NCBI GenBank assembly: GCA_025462965.1
Contig: JAOAPQ010000596.1
Coordinates: 1-44,038 of the forward strand
Origin: Bryobacterales bacterium
GTDB taxonomy: Bacteria; Acidobacteriota; Terriglobia; Bryobacterales; Bryobacteraceae
DNA length: 44,038 nucleotides
Direction of reading: 5' to 3'
The number at the start of each line of letters is the position of its first letter. Positions within the stretch are counted from its first letter, which is position 1. Both the position numbers and the translations under genes were made by a program. Shown here in pieces: positions 8,722-17,051 of this stretch. A model generated the notes under the pieces. It was given only the letters and a program-made list of their open reading frames with translations, searched no databases and was not told the DNA's origin.

Positions 8722-9879
8722 ATGAATCGCAGAGATTTTGTTGCGGCATGCGCGTCGACTGCATTATTGTGGGGCGCGGATGCGAAGTTCGATGTCGCGG
8801 CCTTCGATCGTGCCCGCGTGCTCCGCAATGCAGGGAAGTACCTGGCGGATAAGCCCGCCACCGTCACTCAGGCTCAAAGCAAACGGAGCACGGGGGGACT
8901 TCACGACTTCTTCTCCGAGGGCGATTACTGGTGGCCCGACCCGAAGAATCCCGAAGGCCCCTATGTGCAGCGGGACGGGATGACCAATCCTGACAATTTT
9001 GTGGAACATCGCAAGTTCCTGATGAAGCTGAGCGTGCAGGTGCCTGCGCTCGCGGCGGCCTGGAAGCTTACACGGGAGCGCAGGTATTCGGACCATGCCG
9101 CCGCCCACATCCGCGCCTGGTTCGTGGACGAGCCGTCGCGCATGAATCCCAACCTGGAGTTCGCGCAGGCTATCCACGGGCGGTTTACGGGCCGCGGCAC
9201 GGGTGTGATCGACACGATCCATCTCGTGGAAGTAGCGCGCGCCATTCCCTTACTTGCCGAAGCAGGCTCGCTTTCGCGTCCGGCTTACGACGCTACGCAG
9301 AAGTGGTTTGCCGACTATGCAAAATGGATGACCACCAGCAAGAATGGCACCGACGAGCGCAACGCTAAGAACAACCACGGCACCTGCTGGCTGATGCAGG
9401 TGGCCGCCTTTGCGAAACTCACTGAGAATCGTGACCTTCTGGCCTACTCGGCGGACCGCTTTAAGACTGTGATTGTTCCCGGCCAGATCGAAACCGACGG
9501 CAGCCTGCCGCTTGAAATGGCGCGGACCAAGCCCTACGGCTACTGCCTGTTCAATCTGGAAGCCCTCGCGACGGTCTGCCAGATTCTCTCCGAAACTGGC
9601 GACGACCTTTGGAGGTTCACGACGCCCGACGGCCGCGGCATGAACAAGGCGATCGCGTATTTGTTCCCTTACATTGCCGATAAGAAATCCTGGAAGAAAC
9701 CAGCGGACGTGATGTATTTCGAATACTGGCCCATGCGTCAGGAAGCGCTGCTGTTCGGCGGTCTGGCCTATGGACGCGCCGATTATCTCGATCTCTGGAA
9801 AAAGCTGCCGGCTGATTCCGACGTGGATGAGGTGATCCGCAATTTCTTTATTCGCCAGCCGGTCCTATGGGTTGCATAG
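8722..9879 (+). CDS. alginate-lyase-domain protein (PL5-like), exported
   Basis: A 385-residue exported protein resembling the alginate lyase domain family (PF05426, polysaccharide lyase family 5 type), which cleaves uronate polymers by beta-elimination. The N-terminus (MNRRDFVAACASTALLWGA) has a twin-arginine-like signal. Conserved blocks are visible: DYWWPDPKNPEGPYVQRDG, NPNLEFAQAIHGR, and KNNHGTCW around Asn218/His219, which corresponds to the Asn-His catalytic pair of PL5 enzymes. A TTG at 8719 is also in frame, but the ATG at 8722 has AGAGG at better spacing. It follows the TonB receptor by 9 bases, so the two are likely co-expressed. The exact polymer is inferred. Its stop is followed within about 10 bases by IS91 transposase remnants. 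Confidence 0.88.
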   Translation: MNRRDFVAACASTALLWGADAKFDVAAFDRARVLRNAGKYLADKPATVTQAQSKRSTGGLHDFFSEGDYWWPDPKNPEGPYVQRDGMTNPDNFVEHRKFLMKLSVQVPALAAAWKLTRERRYSDHAAAHIRAWFVDEPSRMNPNLEFAQAIHGRFTGRGTGVIDTIHLVEVARAIPLLAEAGSLSRPAYDATQKWFADYAKWMTTSKNGTDERNAKNNHGTCWLMQVAAFAKLTENRDLLAYSADRFKTVIVPGQIETDGSLPLEMARTKPYGYCLFNLEALATVCQILSETGDDLWRFTTPDGRGMNKAIAYLFPYIADKKSWKKPADVMYFEYWPMRQEALLFGGLAYGRADYLDLWKKLPADSDVDEVIRNFFIRQPVLWVA

Positions 9880-9886
9880 GGGATCG

Positions 9887-10705
9887 GTAGCGCTCGCTCA
9901 TTCTCCCCGGCTTTTCCCTCTCTGTCTGCGCAACGCCCGGATTCTGTATGACCTGCTTTTCCGCGCCAGCGCGGACACTATGCTCGAAGTGGCGGCTAAC
10001 CCCAAACGACTGGGGGCGCAGATCGGTTTCGTCAGCATCCTGCACACCTGGGGTCAAGGTGGATTCACCCGAAGTACGCCTTCTTCCTGCCGGTGAACGT
10101 GCTCAGCTCTGTTTTTCGAGCCAAGTTCGTTGACGGACTGCCCAACGCATTCCGAAAGGGGAAGCTCGTCTTTTCCGGCTCCATCGCCCAACTCGTAAGT
10201 CCAAGGCGATTTGCCGCTTTTCTCAGGTCACGTTTCAATGCAACGGTGGGTCGTATATGCAAAGCCGGCATTCGGCGCCCCAACCCTGGTGCTCCGCTAT
10301 CTTGGCCGTTATACCCACCGCGTTGCCATCAGCAATCACCGCTTACTCGCTTTTGACGGAGAGCACGTCACCTTTCGCTGGAAAGATTACGCGCATGGCA
10401 ACAAGCAGAAGAGGATGACTCTGGAAGCGACGGAGTTCCTCCGCCGCTTTACCCAGCACATTCTGCCGTGGGGCTTCGTCCGAATCCGGCAATTCGGATT
10501 CCTCCCGAACACCCGATGTTCAACCCTGCTGGCGCTTTCCCGAAAGCTTCTCGCCACAACGCCGAAACAGGCCGAAGCTTGTCCTACCGGCACTGCCAAG
10601 GGTTGCACATGGCAGTGCCCTCACTGCCATGGTGAAATGCGGATCGGACCAAATCTCTCTACCCGGCAACTGGCTTCCTGTTGCAGGCCTCTCGACAGCT
10701 CGTAG
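9887..10705 (+). pseudogene. IS91-family transposase remnant (Y2 transposase), 5'-truncated, deleted and frameshifted
   Basis: Three reading-frame pieces together read like the middle and end of an IS91-type Y2 transposase. Piece one (about 9890-10055) contains LYDLLFRASADTMLEV and GAQIGFVSILHTWGQ. Piece two (about 10060-10240) contains PKYAFFLPVNVLSSVFRAKF. Piece three (10211-10705) contains WVVYAKPAFGAPTLVLRYLG, RYTHRVAISNHRL and FRWKDYAHGNKQK, then a possible zinc-binding CPHCHGEM. Between pieces one and two the segment that normally carries the metal-binding HPHVH motif is missing, a deletion of about 20 residues. A frameshift near 10240 separates pieces two and three. The N-terminal third is absent. 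The element is therefore dead. It abuts the alginate-lyase stop codon. Confidence 0.85.
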
Positions 10706-10920
10706 ATAATGGCAAATCCCATGGCCCAACCACACGCCCCTCGGGCGCGAGCGCACTTGTGCGTCCGCTCTCGCAGAAGTCTTCCTACATCACTACTACT
10801 CCGTCGTGCCGACCGTTACCGGGTAGACGCGATGTCCTAAAAGGCTTAAGGCTCGGCCTTCAGTGCCCCCTCGGTACATGGCCACCGACGTTACCAGCCC
10901 GAAAAACACAAGAACGAACC
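9887..10920 (+). mobile_element. degenerate IS91-like insertion sequence (boundaries approximate)
   Basis: Contains the transposase remnant plus about 200 bases of non-coding sequence after it that may be the 3' end of the element. IS91-type elements move by rolling-circle transposition and leave no target duplication, so the edges cannot be fixed from repeats. The left edge is taken as the start of transposase similarity just after the lyase gene; the right edge is a guess. Confidence 0.5.
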
Positions 10921-10950
10921 TAACGACTTCCGAGTACTAATCTGGCAGCG

Positions 10951-11020
10951 ACACGTCCACAACATGGCGACCATGCGCCGATGTGGATAGTTTCCCGTTT
11001 TGCCGACAGCGTGGACGTGT
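10951..11020. repeat. 10-bp perfect inverted repeat upstream of the kinase gene
   Basis: ACACGTCCAC at 10951-10960 and its exact reverse complement GTGGACGTGT at 11011-11020 flank 50 bases, between the IS remnant and the kinase ATG at 11083. A smaller palindrome CATGG-cga-CCATG lies inside at 10963-10975. This could be an operator, an IS end or coincidence; nothing else was found in the 10921-11082 gap. Confidence 0.4.
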
Positions 11021-11082
11021 GAACGGTCCTACTGGCCCGCCAATCTGCTCCGCCTTTCAGTTTGACGTAGAATTCGAGATCT

Positions 11083-13758
11083 ATGTCCCTTGCGTCCGGA
11101 GCGCGCCTCGGCCCATACGAGATTCTGAGTCCGATCGGCGCTGGTGGCATGGGAGAAGTGTACAAAGCCCGCGACACACGCCTCGACCGCACCGTCGCCA
11201 TCAAGGTGTCCAAAGAAGCGTTCTCGGAACGTTTTGAGCGTGAGGCGCGGGCGGTCGCCGCGCTCAATCATCCCAATATCTGCCAGCTTTACGATGTCGG
11301 TCCGAGTTACCTCGTAATGGAGTTCGTCGAGGGGACGCCGATCGCGCCAGTGGATACGAACCGGAAACTGCTCGACATCGCAGTTCAAATCGCCGAGGGC
11401 CTGGCCGCGGCTCATTCGGCGGGAATTATTCATCGTGACCTGAAACCGGACAATATCTTGATCACGCGCGAGGGCCGGGTCAAGATTCTCGATTTCGGTC
11501 TGGCCAAGCCCGTGATCACGGGCACCACGCTCGCTGATGCCACCCGTACCATGGCCGTAACTGAAGCAGGCACCACGATCGGCACTATTGCGTACATGAG
11601 TCCGGAGCAGGCGCGGGCAAGCACAGAACTTACGCCGCAATCGGATCAGTTTTCGTTTGGTCTGGTGCTCTTCGAGCTTGCCACAAGGCGTCGCGCGTTC
11701 CCGCGGGACAGCGCTGCCGAAATTATGACAGCGATCATACGCGAAGACGCCGAACCGCTCCCGGCAACCGTGCCCGCACCGTTGCGATGGATTATCGAGC
11801 GCTTGCTCGCAAAAGACCCGGCTGACCGCTACGATTCCACTCGAGATCTCTATCGCGAGCTTCGGCAGGTTCGCGACCGGCTCTCCCAGACTATAAGTGG
11901 ACTTCAGCCGGCCAGCACCGCTCAGATGGCGATCCGGGCAACAACCTGGGTGAAAGTGAGGGCACTATCCGCGAGTGTGGCAATCGCGCTGTTCGCGGGC
12001 CTCGTGGGGTGGATGATTCACTCCAGTGCCAGTACCGGAACATATAGCTTCACGCCGATGGAAGTCTCCTGGGAAAACCCGTCAATCGCTATTTGGTCTC
12101 CAGACGGCAAGGCGTTCACATATGTCGCCGGCGGCCCCGGCGATCGGCACGTGTTTGTACGTTACCTAAGCTCGGCCACCCCCGTGACTCTGACGCGCGG
12201 CGCGGATGATTGGTACGCCGCCGGCTGGTCCACCGACAGCAAACGTGTATATGCTCGGGGAATAAATCCGCAGGGCGGCAAAACGCCATACGCGCTTTTT
12301 TCCGTGCCGGTTTTCGGCGGAGATCCGATGTTCATCATGCCCATGGATGCGTCCTATCAGGCGTACCCCAGAGTGTCTCCTGATGGGAAAGCGCTCGTGG
12401 TCGTCGGTTATAACCAAGGGAAGCTATCGGTCTACACTTCGTCGCGGCTCGGGTCGACACCCGAGCGATACACGCCCGCCCCGTTTGAGACCAGTTCGGC
12501 GTTTAACTTGCCGTTTGCCCAGTTCGATCCCGATAGCCGATCGATCAGTCTCGTTTTCGATGCCCTTGGCGGGAGACAGGCATGGAAACTTCCCTACCCG
12601 CCGGGAAGTGCCGCGCCCGAGCGAATCATGAAAGGTCTGAATAGCTTTGGCGGCACACCGCGTTGGTCCTGGTTCCCCGACGGCCGTAACGGCATCGTGT
12701 CATTGACAGACGAGCAAGGCGGGCGCCTCTGGTTTGCGGGCATTCATTCTGGACCGAAGCGGAAATTGATGGCTGGTACACTCTCTGAATCGGAATCCCA
12801 ACCGGCTCTATCGCCCGATGGGAAGAAGATGCTTTTTGTCCAGGCCAAACCCGACTACATGATCGTCTCGGCTTCTCTGGTCGATGCGACCGTCAAACGG
12901 GTGATCTCATCGGAAATGCCCACAGGAATGCCGGAATGGGCGCTGCATCATGATGAGTTTGTATACGACAGTGTCCGTAACGGATCGCCCGCAATCTGGA
13001 TGCGCGGCGAAGGCTGGGACCGTCCCATTGTCACCGGCGAGGCGTTTCCTCCAGGGACGACGAACGGATTCTCAACACCGGCGCTATCGCCGGGTGCGGA
13101 TCGGGTGGCCTATACACGAGACGATAAGGGTCGACAGTTCCAGACCTGGATCTCTTCGATATCCGGGGGACCTCCTGTTCGGCTGACCAACGACAAAGAT
13201 GTCGTCGAACGCGGCGGCTCCTGGTCACCGGACGGAGCCAGGATCGTCTACTGGCAGGTACGCGATGGCGTAGCTTCGCTGATGGTTGTTAACACTACCG
13301 GAGAAGCGGCTCCAGTAATGCTCCGTCAGCGCATCGGGGGCCCGCTGCCGGAGTGGTCGCCCGACGGGCTGTGGATCACGTTCCTTGATCCTGCGGACGG
13401 AGTTGGCTGGAGCCTCATTTCACCAGATGGGAAGACCGTGCGTAGCTATGGAGAATCGAAGACGGTTCAAATGACCTTTTCGGCCGACTCGAAGAAACTC
13501 TACGGTATTCGTGTCGAGCCGGACCGATGTATCTTGTATTCGCTCGACATCGTAACCAATGAGGAGCAAATCATTGGCGACATCGCCAAAGACTTTACGC
13601 CTGCGAGCTACAGCAACCCAGGCATACGGCTGAGTCTGTCTCGGGATGGCAAGAGCATCCTGTATCCGGCGATCAGGCGAAGCAGCAGTCTTTGGATGCT
13701 GGATGGATTCGATCAACCGGGCTGGCTCGACCGCTTCCGGGAAATGGTGCCCTGGTAA
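11083..13758 (+). CDS. membrane Ser/Thr protein kinase with PD40/WD40-like beta-propeller
   Basis: An 891-residue bacterial Hanks-type kinase. The cytoplasmic kinase domain (about 10-265) is complete: glycine loop GAGGMGEV, ATP-binding Lys41 in VAIKV, catalytic Asp119 in HRDLKPDN, Asp137 of DFG and the APE-like MSPEQ. One transmembrane helix follows (about 290-310, VAIALFAGLVGWMIH). The extracytoplasmic C-terminus (about 320-880) is built from TolB/PD40-type propeller repeats with recurring motifs such as SPDGK, WSPDGARIVY and WSPDGLWITF. It probably senses something in the periplasm and phosphorylates cytoplasmic targets; the ligand and substrates are unknown. This architecture is common in Acidobacteriota. 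No strong ribosome binding site precedes the ATG. The gene stands alone, with the IS remnant upstream and an oppositely oriented broken gene downstream. Confidence 0.95.
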   Translation: MSLASGARLGPYEILSPIGAGGMGEVYKARDTRLDRTVAIKVSKEAFSERFEREARAVAALNHPNICQLYDVGPSYLVMEFVEGTPIAPVDTNRKLLDIAVQIAEGLAAAHSAGIIHRDLKPDNILITREGRVKILDFGLAKPVITGTTLADATRTMAVTEAGTTIGTIAYMSPEQARASTELTPQSDQFSFGLVLFELATRRRAFPRDSAAEIMTAIIREDAEPLPATVPAPLRWIIERLLAKDPADRYDSTRDLYRELRQVRDRLSQTISGLQPASTAQMAIRATTWVKVRALSASVAIALFAGLVGWMIHSSASTGTYSFTPMEVSWENPSIAIWSPDGKAFTYVAGGPGDRHVFVRYLSSATPVTLTRGADDWYAAGWSTDSKRVYARGINPQGGKTPYALFSVPVFGGDPMFIMPMDASYQAYPRVSPDGKALVVVGYNQGKLSVYTSSRLGSTPERYTPAPFETSSAFNLPFAQFDPDSRSISLVFDALGGRQAWKLPYPPGSAAPERIMKGLNSFGGTPRWSWFPDGRNGIVSLTDEQGGRLWFAGIHSGPKRKLMAGTLSESESQPALSPDGKKMLFVQAKPDYMIVSASLVDATVKRVISSEMPTGMPEWALHHDEFVYDSVRNGSPAIWMRGEGWDRPIVTGEAFPPGTTNGFSTPALSPGADRVAYTRDDKGRQFQTWISSISGGPPVRLTNDKDVVERGGSWSPDGARIVYWQVRDGVASLMVVNTTGEAAPVMLRQRIGGPLPEWSPDGLWITFLDPADGVGWSLISPDGKTVRSYGESKTVQMTFSADSKKLYGIRVEPDRCILYSLDIVTNEEQIIGDIAKDFTPASYSNPGIRLSLSRDGKSILYPAIRRSSSLWMLDGFDQPGWLDRFREMVPW

Positions 13759-14134
13759 TCAGGTCCGAGCGCGGTGATCTTCTCCCGCGCGCATAACGTC
13801 GGGTTCACGGGGTCGCAAATTGCGTACACCATTCACTCGGATGCGCCAGAACCGCTGAAGTGAACCGGTGCGACCGCCATGTCGAGCACGGCCCAGCCGC
13901 CTATGGACCCGGGGACGTCGAAGTCGTTTGTCGGCGGCTGCCCCCATGTGACCTGCTCCCAGTGCTGACCGCCATCATTAGACACCCATACGTTTGAGTA
14001 AGACCTACCAAATACCACCTGCCCATCCTGCAACCACGCAAGCGTCAGCATGCGTCCGGTCACGGACTGAATTTGGCGGGGATGCGATGTTGGTGTTTGA
14101 CGAAAACCGGACTGACGTCGTGGATCTGAGCCAT
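13759..14134 (-). pseudogene. BNR/Asp-box repeat protein fragment with frameshift and in-frame stop
   Basis: An ATG at 14134 with a good GGAGG five bases upstream begins MAQIHDVSPVFVKHQHRIPA, then stops. In the frame one base away the reading continues through QSVTGRMLTLAWLQDGQVVF and a clear Asp-box, SNDGGQHW (SxDxGxxW), the signature of BNR/sialidase-like propeller repeats. A TGA at 13833-13835 interrupts it, yet the same frame reads on after that stop (VYAICDPVNPTLCAREKITA) until it meets the 3' end of the kinase gene. One frameshift plus one nonsense codon plus a missing 3' end indicate a decayed gene fragment. The alternative is a short real protein of 134 residues from a start at 14237, which is less likely because its first 50 residues look random. 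Confidence 0.55.
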
Positions 14135-14167
14135 AGGAGCCTCCGAAAAAGGTAAATAGATATAACA

Positions 14168-14217
14168 CAGTCATAACGGTTCTGCATCTTTCAAAACGAG
14201 AAACTCCGTTATGACTG
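14168..14217. repeat. 12-bp perfect inverted repeat upstream of the BNR fragment
   Basis: CAGTCATAACGG at 14168-14179 and its exact reverse complement CCGTTATGACTG at 14206-14217, separated by 26 bases. It lies upstream of the ATG at 14134 (minus strand), where a regulator would be expected to bind, but could also be the trace of a small mobile element. Confidence 0.5.
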
Positions 14218-14277
14218 GCATACCGAGATCCCGCCACCAGCGGAATGAAATGGCAGATGGAATCCCTAAGAGCATAT

Positions 14278-16830
14278 TTAGCGGTCTGCAGCTTGAACGG
14301 ACTGCCCTACAGACGAGCGGTCCGGCGGGGATGCGACCGTCGTGGCTGTCGTTACCCGGGAATCAGAAGCCCTGATGGTAGTTTCGCGGCCTTGATTATC
14401 TCCGCGCAGCCAGACATGGAGTAAAGTTCCAGGAGCCGGCGGGGCCGGTAGATTCAGCTGTATCGATTGTTTCATTCCAGGCCCCGGCAGCGGCGAAGGA
14501 AGGCTGGCGACCTCCACTCCGTTACGGTCATCCCATCCCAATTTTTCGATCATTTCCAGATTGTGACCGCTGAGCTGATACAGCCGCGTTCCGGCCTGCC
14601 GCTGCGTCTTCGCCACCGTTAAGGAATCGATTTCAGGCACGCGGAGAATGCGCACAAGCGTAAACGGCTGCGAACTGCCGGCACGACCGTTATCGATTAT
14701 CGCCTGCAGCGAACACCCGGCGGGCAGACGGCTGGTGTCAAAAGCCAGAAACAACTGGTCGGGCGAAAGCTGCTGCAGATTCCAGGTACTGGCCTGCTCC
14801 CCAATGTGGAGGGCTGCATGCTCTCCCACGCCGTCCGCACATGCCAGACGGAGAACGCTCTGCCGCTCGATATTCTTTACATCCAGCACGCCATTCAGCG
14901 TGTATCCCGCCGGGAACTCACCAGAGTGGATCGCGATCGTCATGCCTTTAGGCAACGCGATTTTCGAACTCGCAATTACTGGTGGAGGTCCAGTGATCTC
15001 GAGCGCGTTGAGAAGCGTCAGCGGTTCGCTGCGATTTTCAACATATGCTTTTACTTCCAGCGCCGTCCCCGGCGGCGGCGATGATTTCAATTCCACCGTC
15101 ACGCTCCGATCCCCGCCAGTAGTGTCCGGCGGGCCGAGGGAGAGAACGGCGCCGGCCGCCTCGAGTTTGCTCAGCTGCTCTAAACGCTCACCTTTCAGGA
15201 CGAAGTAGTGCGTGACAGCGCCCGGATTGACTGGAATCGGCAGGTTGTCGATTTTGGGTGGGTTGGGGAGAACCTTGAATTCTACCGGATGGCTTTTCCC
15301 GTCTTGCTGCGAGATCAACAGTGCATACGCGCCAGGGTCCAGAGCCTGGGTGTCGAGTTGGACGTTCATGTGGTCCTGCGGGCCCTGTCGCAGTCCTTTG
15401 GGTAAGTGAAAGCGAACGCTCTCCGGCGTGGCGAATTCGTCGCTGAGTTTCTCAACCTCCACCTTTGTAGTGAACTCGAAATCGCTGCCCACTACAGTTA
15501 CCCGAACCTTACCGGATTTCGCGAGCAGACGATCCTGTGAGACCGGGTCGAGATGCGCTTGTCTGAAGTCGCTCAGCTGCAACACATGCACGGTCCCGGT
15601 GGCCTGCCAGGGATCCCAATCCCAAAATCCGGCCAGTTGGTAATCGCCCGGTGTGAGACTGGCTTTTGTCAAATCAATCTCGAGTGCATGCTGATCACCG
15701 AGCTTTACGACCGGAATCGAGACCTTCGTCTGGCCGCCGACTAACGCCCATTCTCGCGCACGATCCAGGTATTTCCACCCCGGCTCGGGCACGTCCACGG
15801 GAAGAGGCGTTTTTTGGGAGGCGGGGAGGAAAGCCGCTTCGCCAATTCGGATTGAGGGCATAGGGATGTTGGGGACGCGGCTGGCCCAAATGTAAGCAAC
15901 TCTGGAGCGTGGCGGCAGAGGCCCTGCTTGACCACATAGGTTGATCCCCGAACCGGGAAGCGGCTGCGCGAATGACGGCCGGAACTGCGTATCGGGAAAG
16001 GCGATAGAACGCAGGTTGAGTAGCATCGCCGTTCCGCCGGCCGCCAGTCCAACGGGGCTCCCGAAAAAGAGCGCACCCGCCATCGTTGCCAAACTAGCTG
16101 TCTGTCCGGCGCGTTGGGCGGTGGAACTGGTCATCGGGTCGTAGGACGCTTGCTGCGGATTCATCGCTGCCAATACGGTCGCAGCCTGGGCCCGAATGGG
16201 AGCGTTCCTGTCGATTTGCAAAGCGTATCCATACTCCGACGCGAAGCCGTTTAAAGCCGCGTTCAGGGTCGCCGAGGAGCTCTCGCTGTTGGATAGCGCC
16301 GCCACGAGCTGCTCCGCTTGTGCGGTTTTGTCCGCATAGTCTGCCAATTGCGCGATCAGAACCTCGTCTCGCCACAGGAATTTTGCCACCTTCTTCTTGT
16401 TTAGTCCCGCGGGGCCGTACACAAGCGCTACAAGGGAAATGGTCTGAGGCATCTTCCATTCCTGCGGCTTGTCTGCGGGTTTCGGATCGGTGACGACGAT
16501 ATCCTCTTTGCCGGGCTCTTGCTTTTCCGATACAAGCACAACCGCGACCTCGCCGGGCCGCTTCTCCTTGCCGCGCAGCAAAGGGGCATAGCGCAGTCTA
16601 TCGTCTTCACTGAGATGATTGATCTTGCGAAACGGAAGACTCTGGTCACCCGCTGCTACCTCCATTTCGACCGCCCCGAGAGGCAAGCCGGCGGGACAAG
16701 CAACAAGAGGAGGGGATTTAGGTGTTGCAGCTACGGGGTTCGGTGACTGCGCTGTTGAGTCAGGACCGTTGCCTTGAGCCTGAAGCAAACCACTCGCTAA
16801 CAACGCGATCGTGGTGGTGCGCAAAACCAT
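14278..16830 (-). CDS. large secreted protein of unknown function with repeated beta-sandwich-like regions
   Basis: About 850 residues from the ATG at 16830. I do not recognise the family. The frame is open to 16959, but the 43 residues before MVLRTTTIALLASGLLQAQG look non-coding, while this start gives a clean signal peptide. After a Pro/Ser-rich linker there is a mixed region of about 200 residues, a hydrophobic stretch near residues 255-280 (AGALFFGSPVGLAAGGTAML; possible membrane contact), and a C-terminal half rich in beta-type sequence with recurring phrases such as LDTQALDPGAYALLIS, DLTKASLTPGDYQLAG and FDTSRLPAGCSLQAII. These suggest several Ig/IPT-like sandwich domains. The gene is divergent from the M48-like gene at 17052. 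Its role, perhaps a surface or periplasmic scaffold, is inference only. Confidence 0.75.
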   Translation of the reverse strand: MVLRTTTIALLASGLLQAQGNGPDSTAQSPNPVAATPKSPPLVACPAGLPLGAVEMEVAAGDQSLPFRKINHLSEDDRLRYAPLLRGKEKRPGEVAVVLVSEKQEPGKEDIVVTDPKPADKPQEWKMPQTISLVALVYGPAGLNKKKVAKFLWRDEVLIAQLADYADKTAQAEQLVAALSNSESSSATLNAALNGFASEYGYALQIDRNAPIRAQAATVLAAMNPQQASYDPMTSSTAQRAGQTASLATMAGALFFGSPVGLAAGGTAMLLNLRSIAFPDTQFRPSFAQPLPGSGINLCGQAGPLPPRSRVAYIWASRVPNIPMPSIRIGEAAFLPASQKTPLPVDVPEPGWKYLDRAREWALVGGQTKVSIPVVKLGDQHALEIDLTKASLTPGDYQLAGFWDWDPWQATGTVHVLQLSDFRQAHLDPVSQDRLLAKSGKVRVTVVGSDFEFTTKVEVEKLSDEFATPESVRFHLPKGLRQGPQDHMNVQLDTQALDPGAYALLISQQDGKSHPVEFKVLPNPPKIDNLPIPVNPGAVTHYFVLKGERLEQLSKLEAAGAVLSLGPPDTTGGDRSVTVELKSSPPPGTALEVKAYVENRSEPLTLLNALEITGPPPVIASSKIALPKGMTIAIHSGEFPAGYTLNGVLDVKNIERQSVLRLACADGVGEHAALHIGEQASTWNLQQLSPDQLFLAFDTSRLPAGCSLQAIIDNGRAGSSQPFTLVRILRVPEIDSLTVAKTQRQAGTRLYQLSGHNLEMIEKLGWDDRNGVEVASLPSPLPGPGMKQSIQLNLPAPPAPGTLLHVWLRGDNQGRETTIRASDSRVTTATTVASPPDRSSVGQSVQAADR

Positions 16831-17003
16831 CACTACATCGAGTATATCGACCGTGTCGGCTGATATAAATGTCGGGACGAATGGCTTTGTTCGACACCTA
16901 ACGAAAGCTTCAGCCCGACGGACCGGGCACGACTTGTTGGGTAAATAAGTCCGCGGCAAACTAAACGGAAGCGAGGGTCGAAGAGTTTAATATGACAAGC
17001 CGA

Positions 17004-17032
17004 TTGACAGCAGTATGGCCAACGGCTAGATT
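17004..17032 (+). promoter_or_regulatory. sigma70-like promoter for the M48-like gene
   Basis: TTGACA at 17004-17009, a 17-base spacer, and TAGATT at 17027-17032. The -35 is a perfect match and the -10 matches at four of six bases. The ATG at 17052 would leave a leader of about 13 bases. Confidence 0.6.
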
Positions 17033-17051
17033 ATTGGTGCGGTTGTGATCG

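Noticed and set aside
10681-10923. An 80-codon frame downstream of the IS91 transposase remnant
   Set aside because: No family resemblance and no ribosome site; it most likely lies in the non-coding 3' part of the element.
16831-16959. A 43-codon N-terminal extension of the large secreted protein
   Set aside because: The extension has no hydrophobic or conserved character and would bury the signal peptide that begins at the ATG at 16830.
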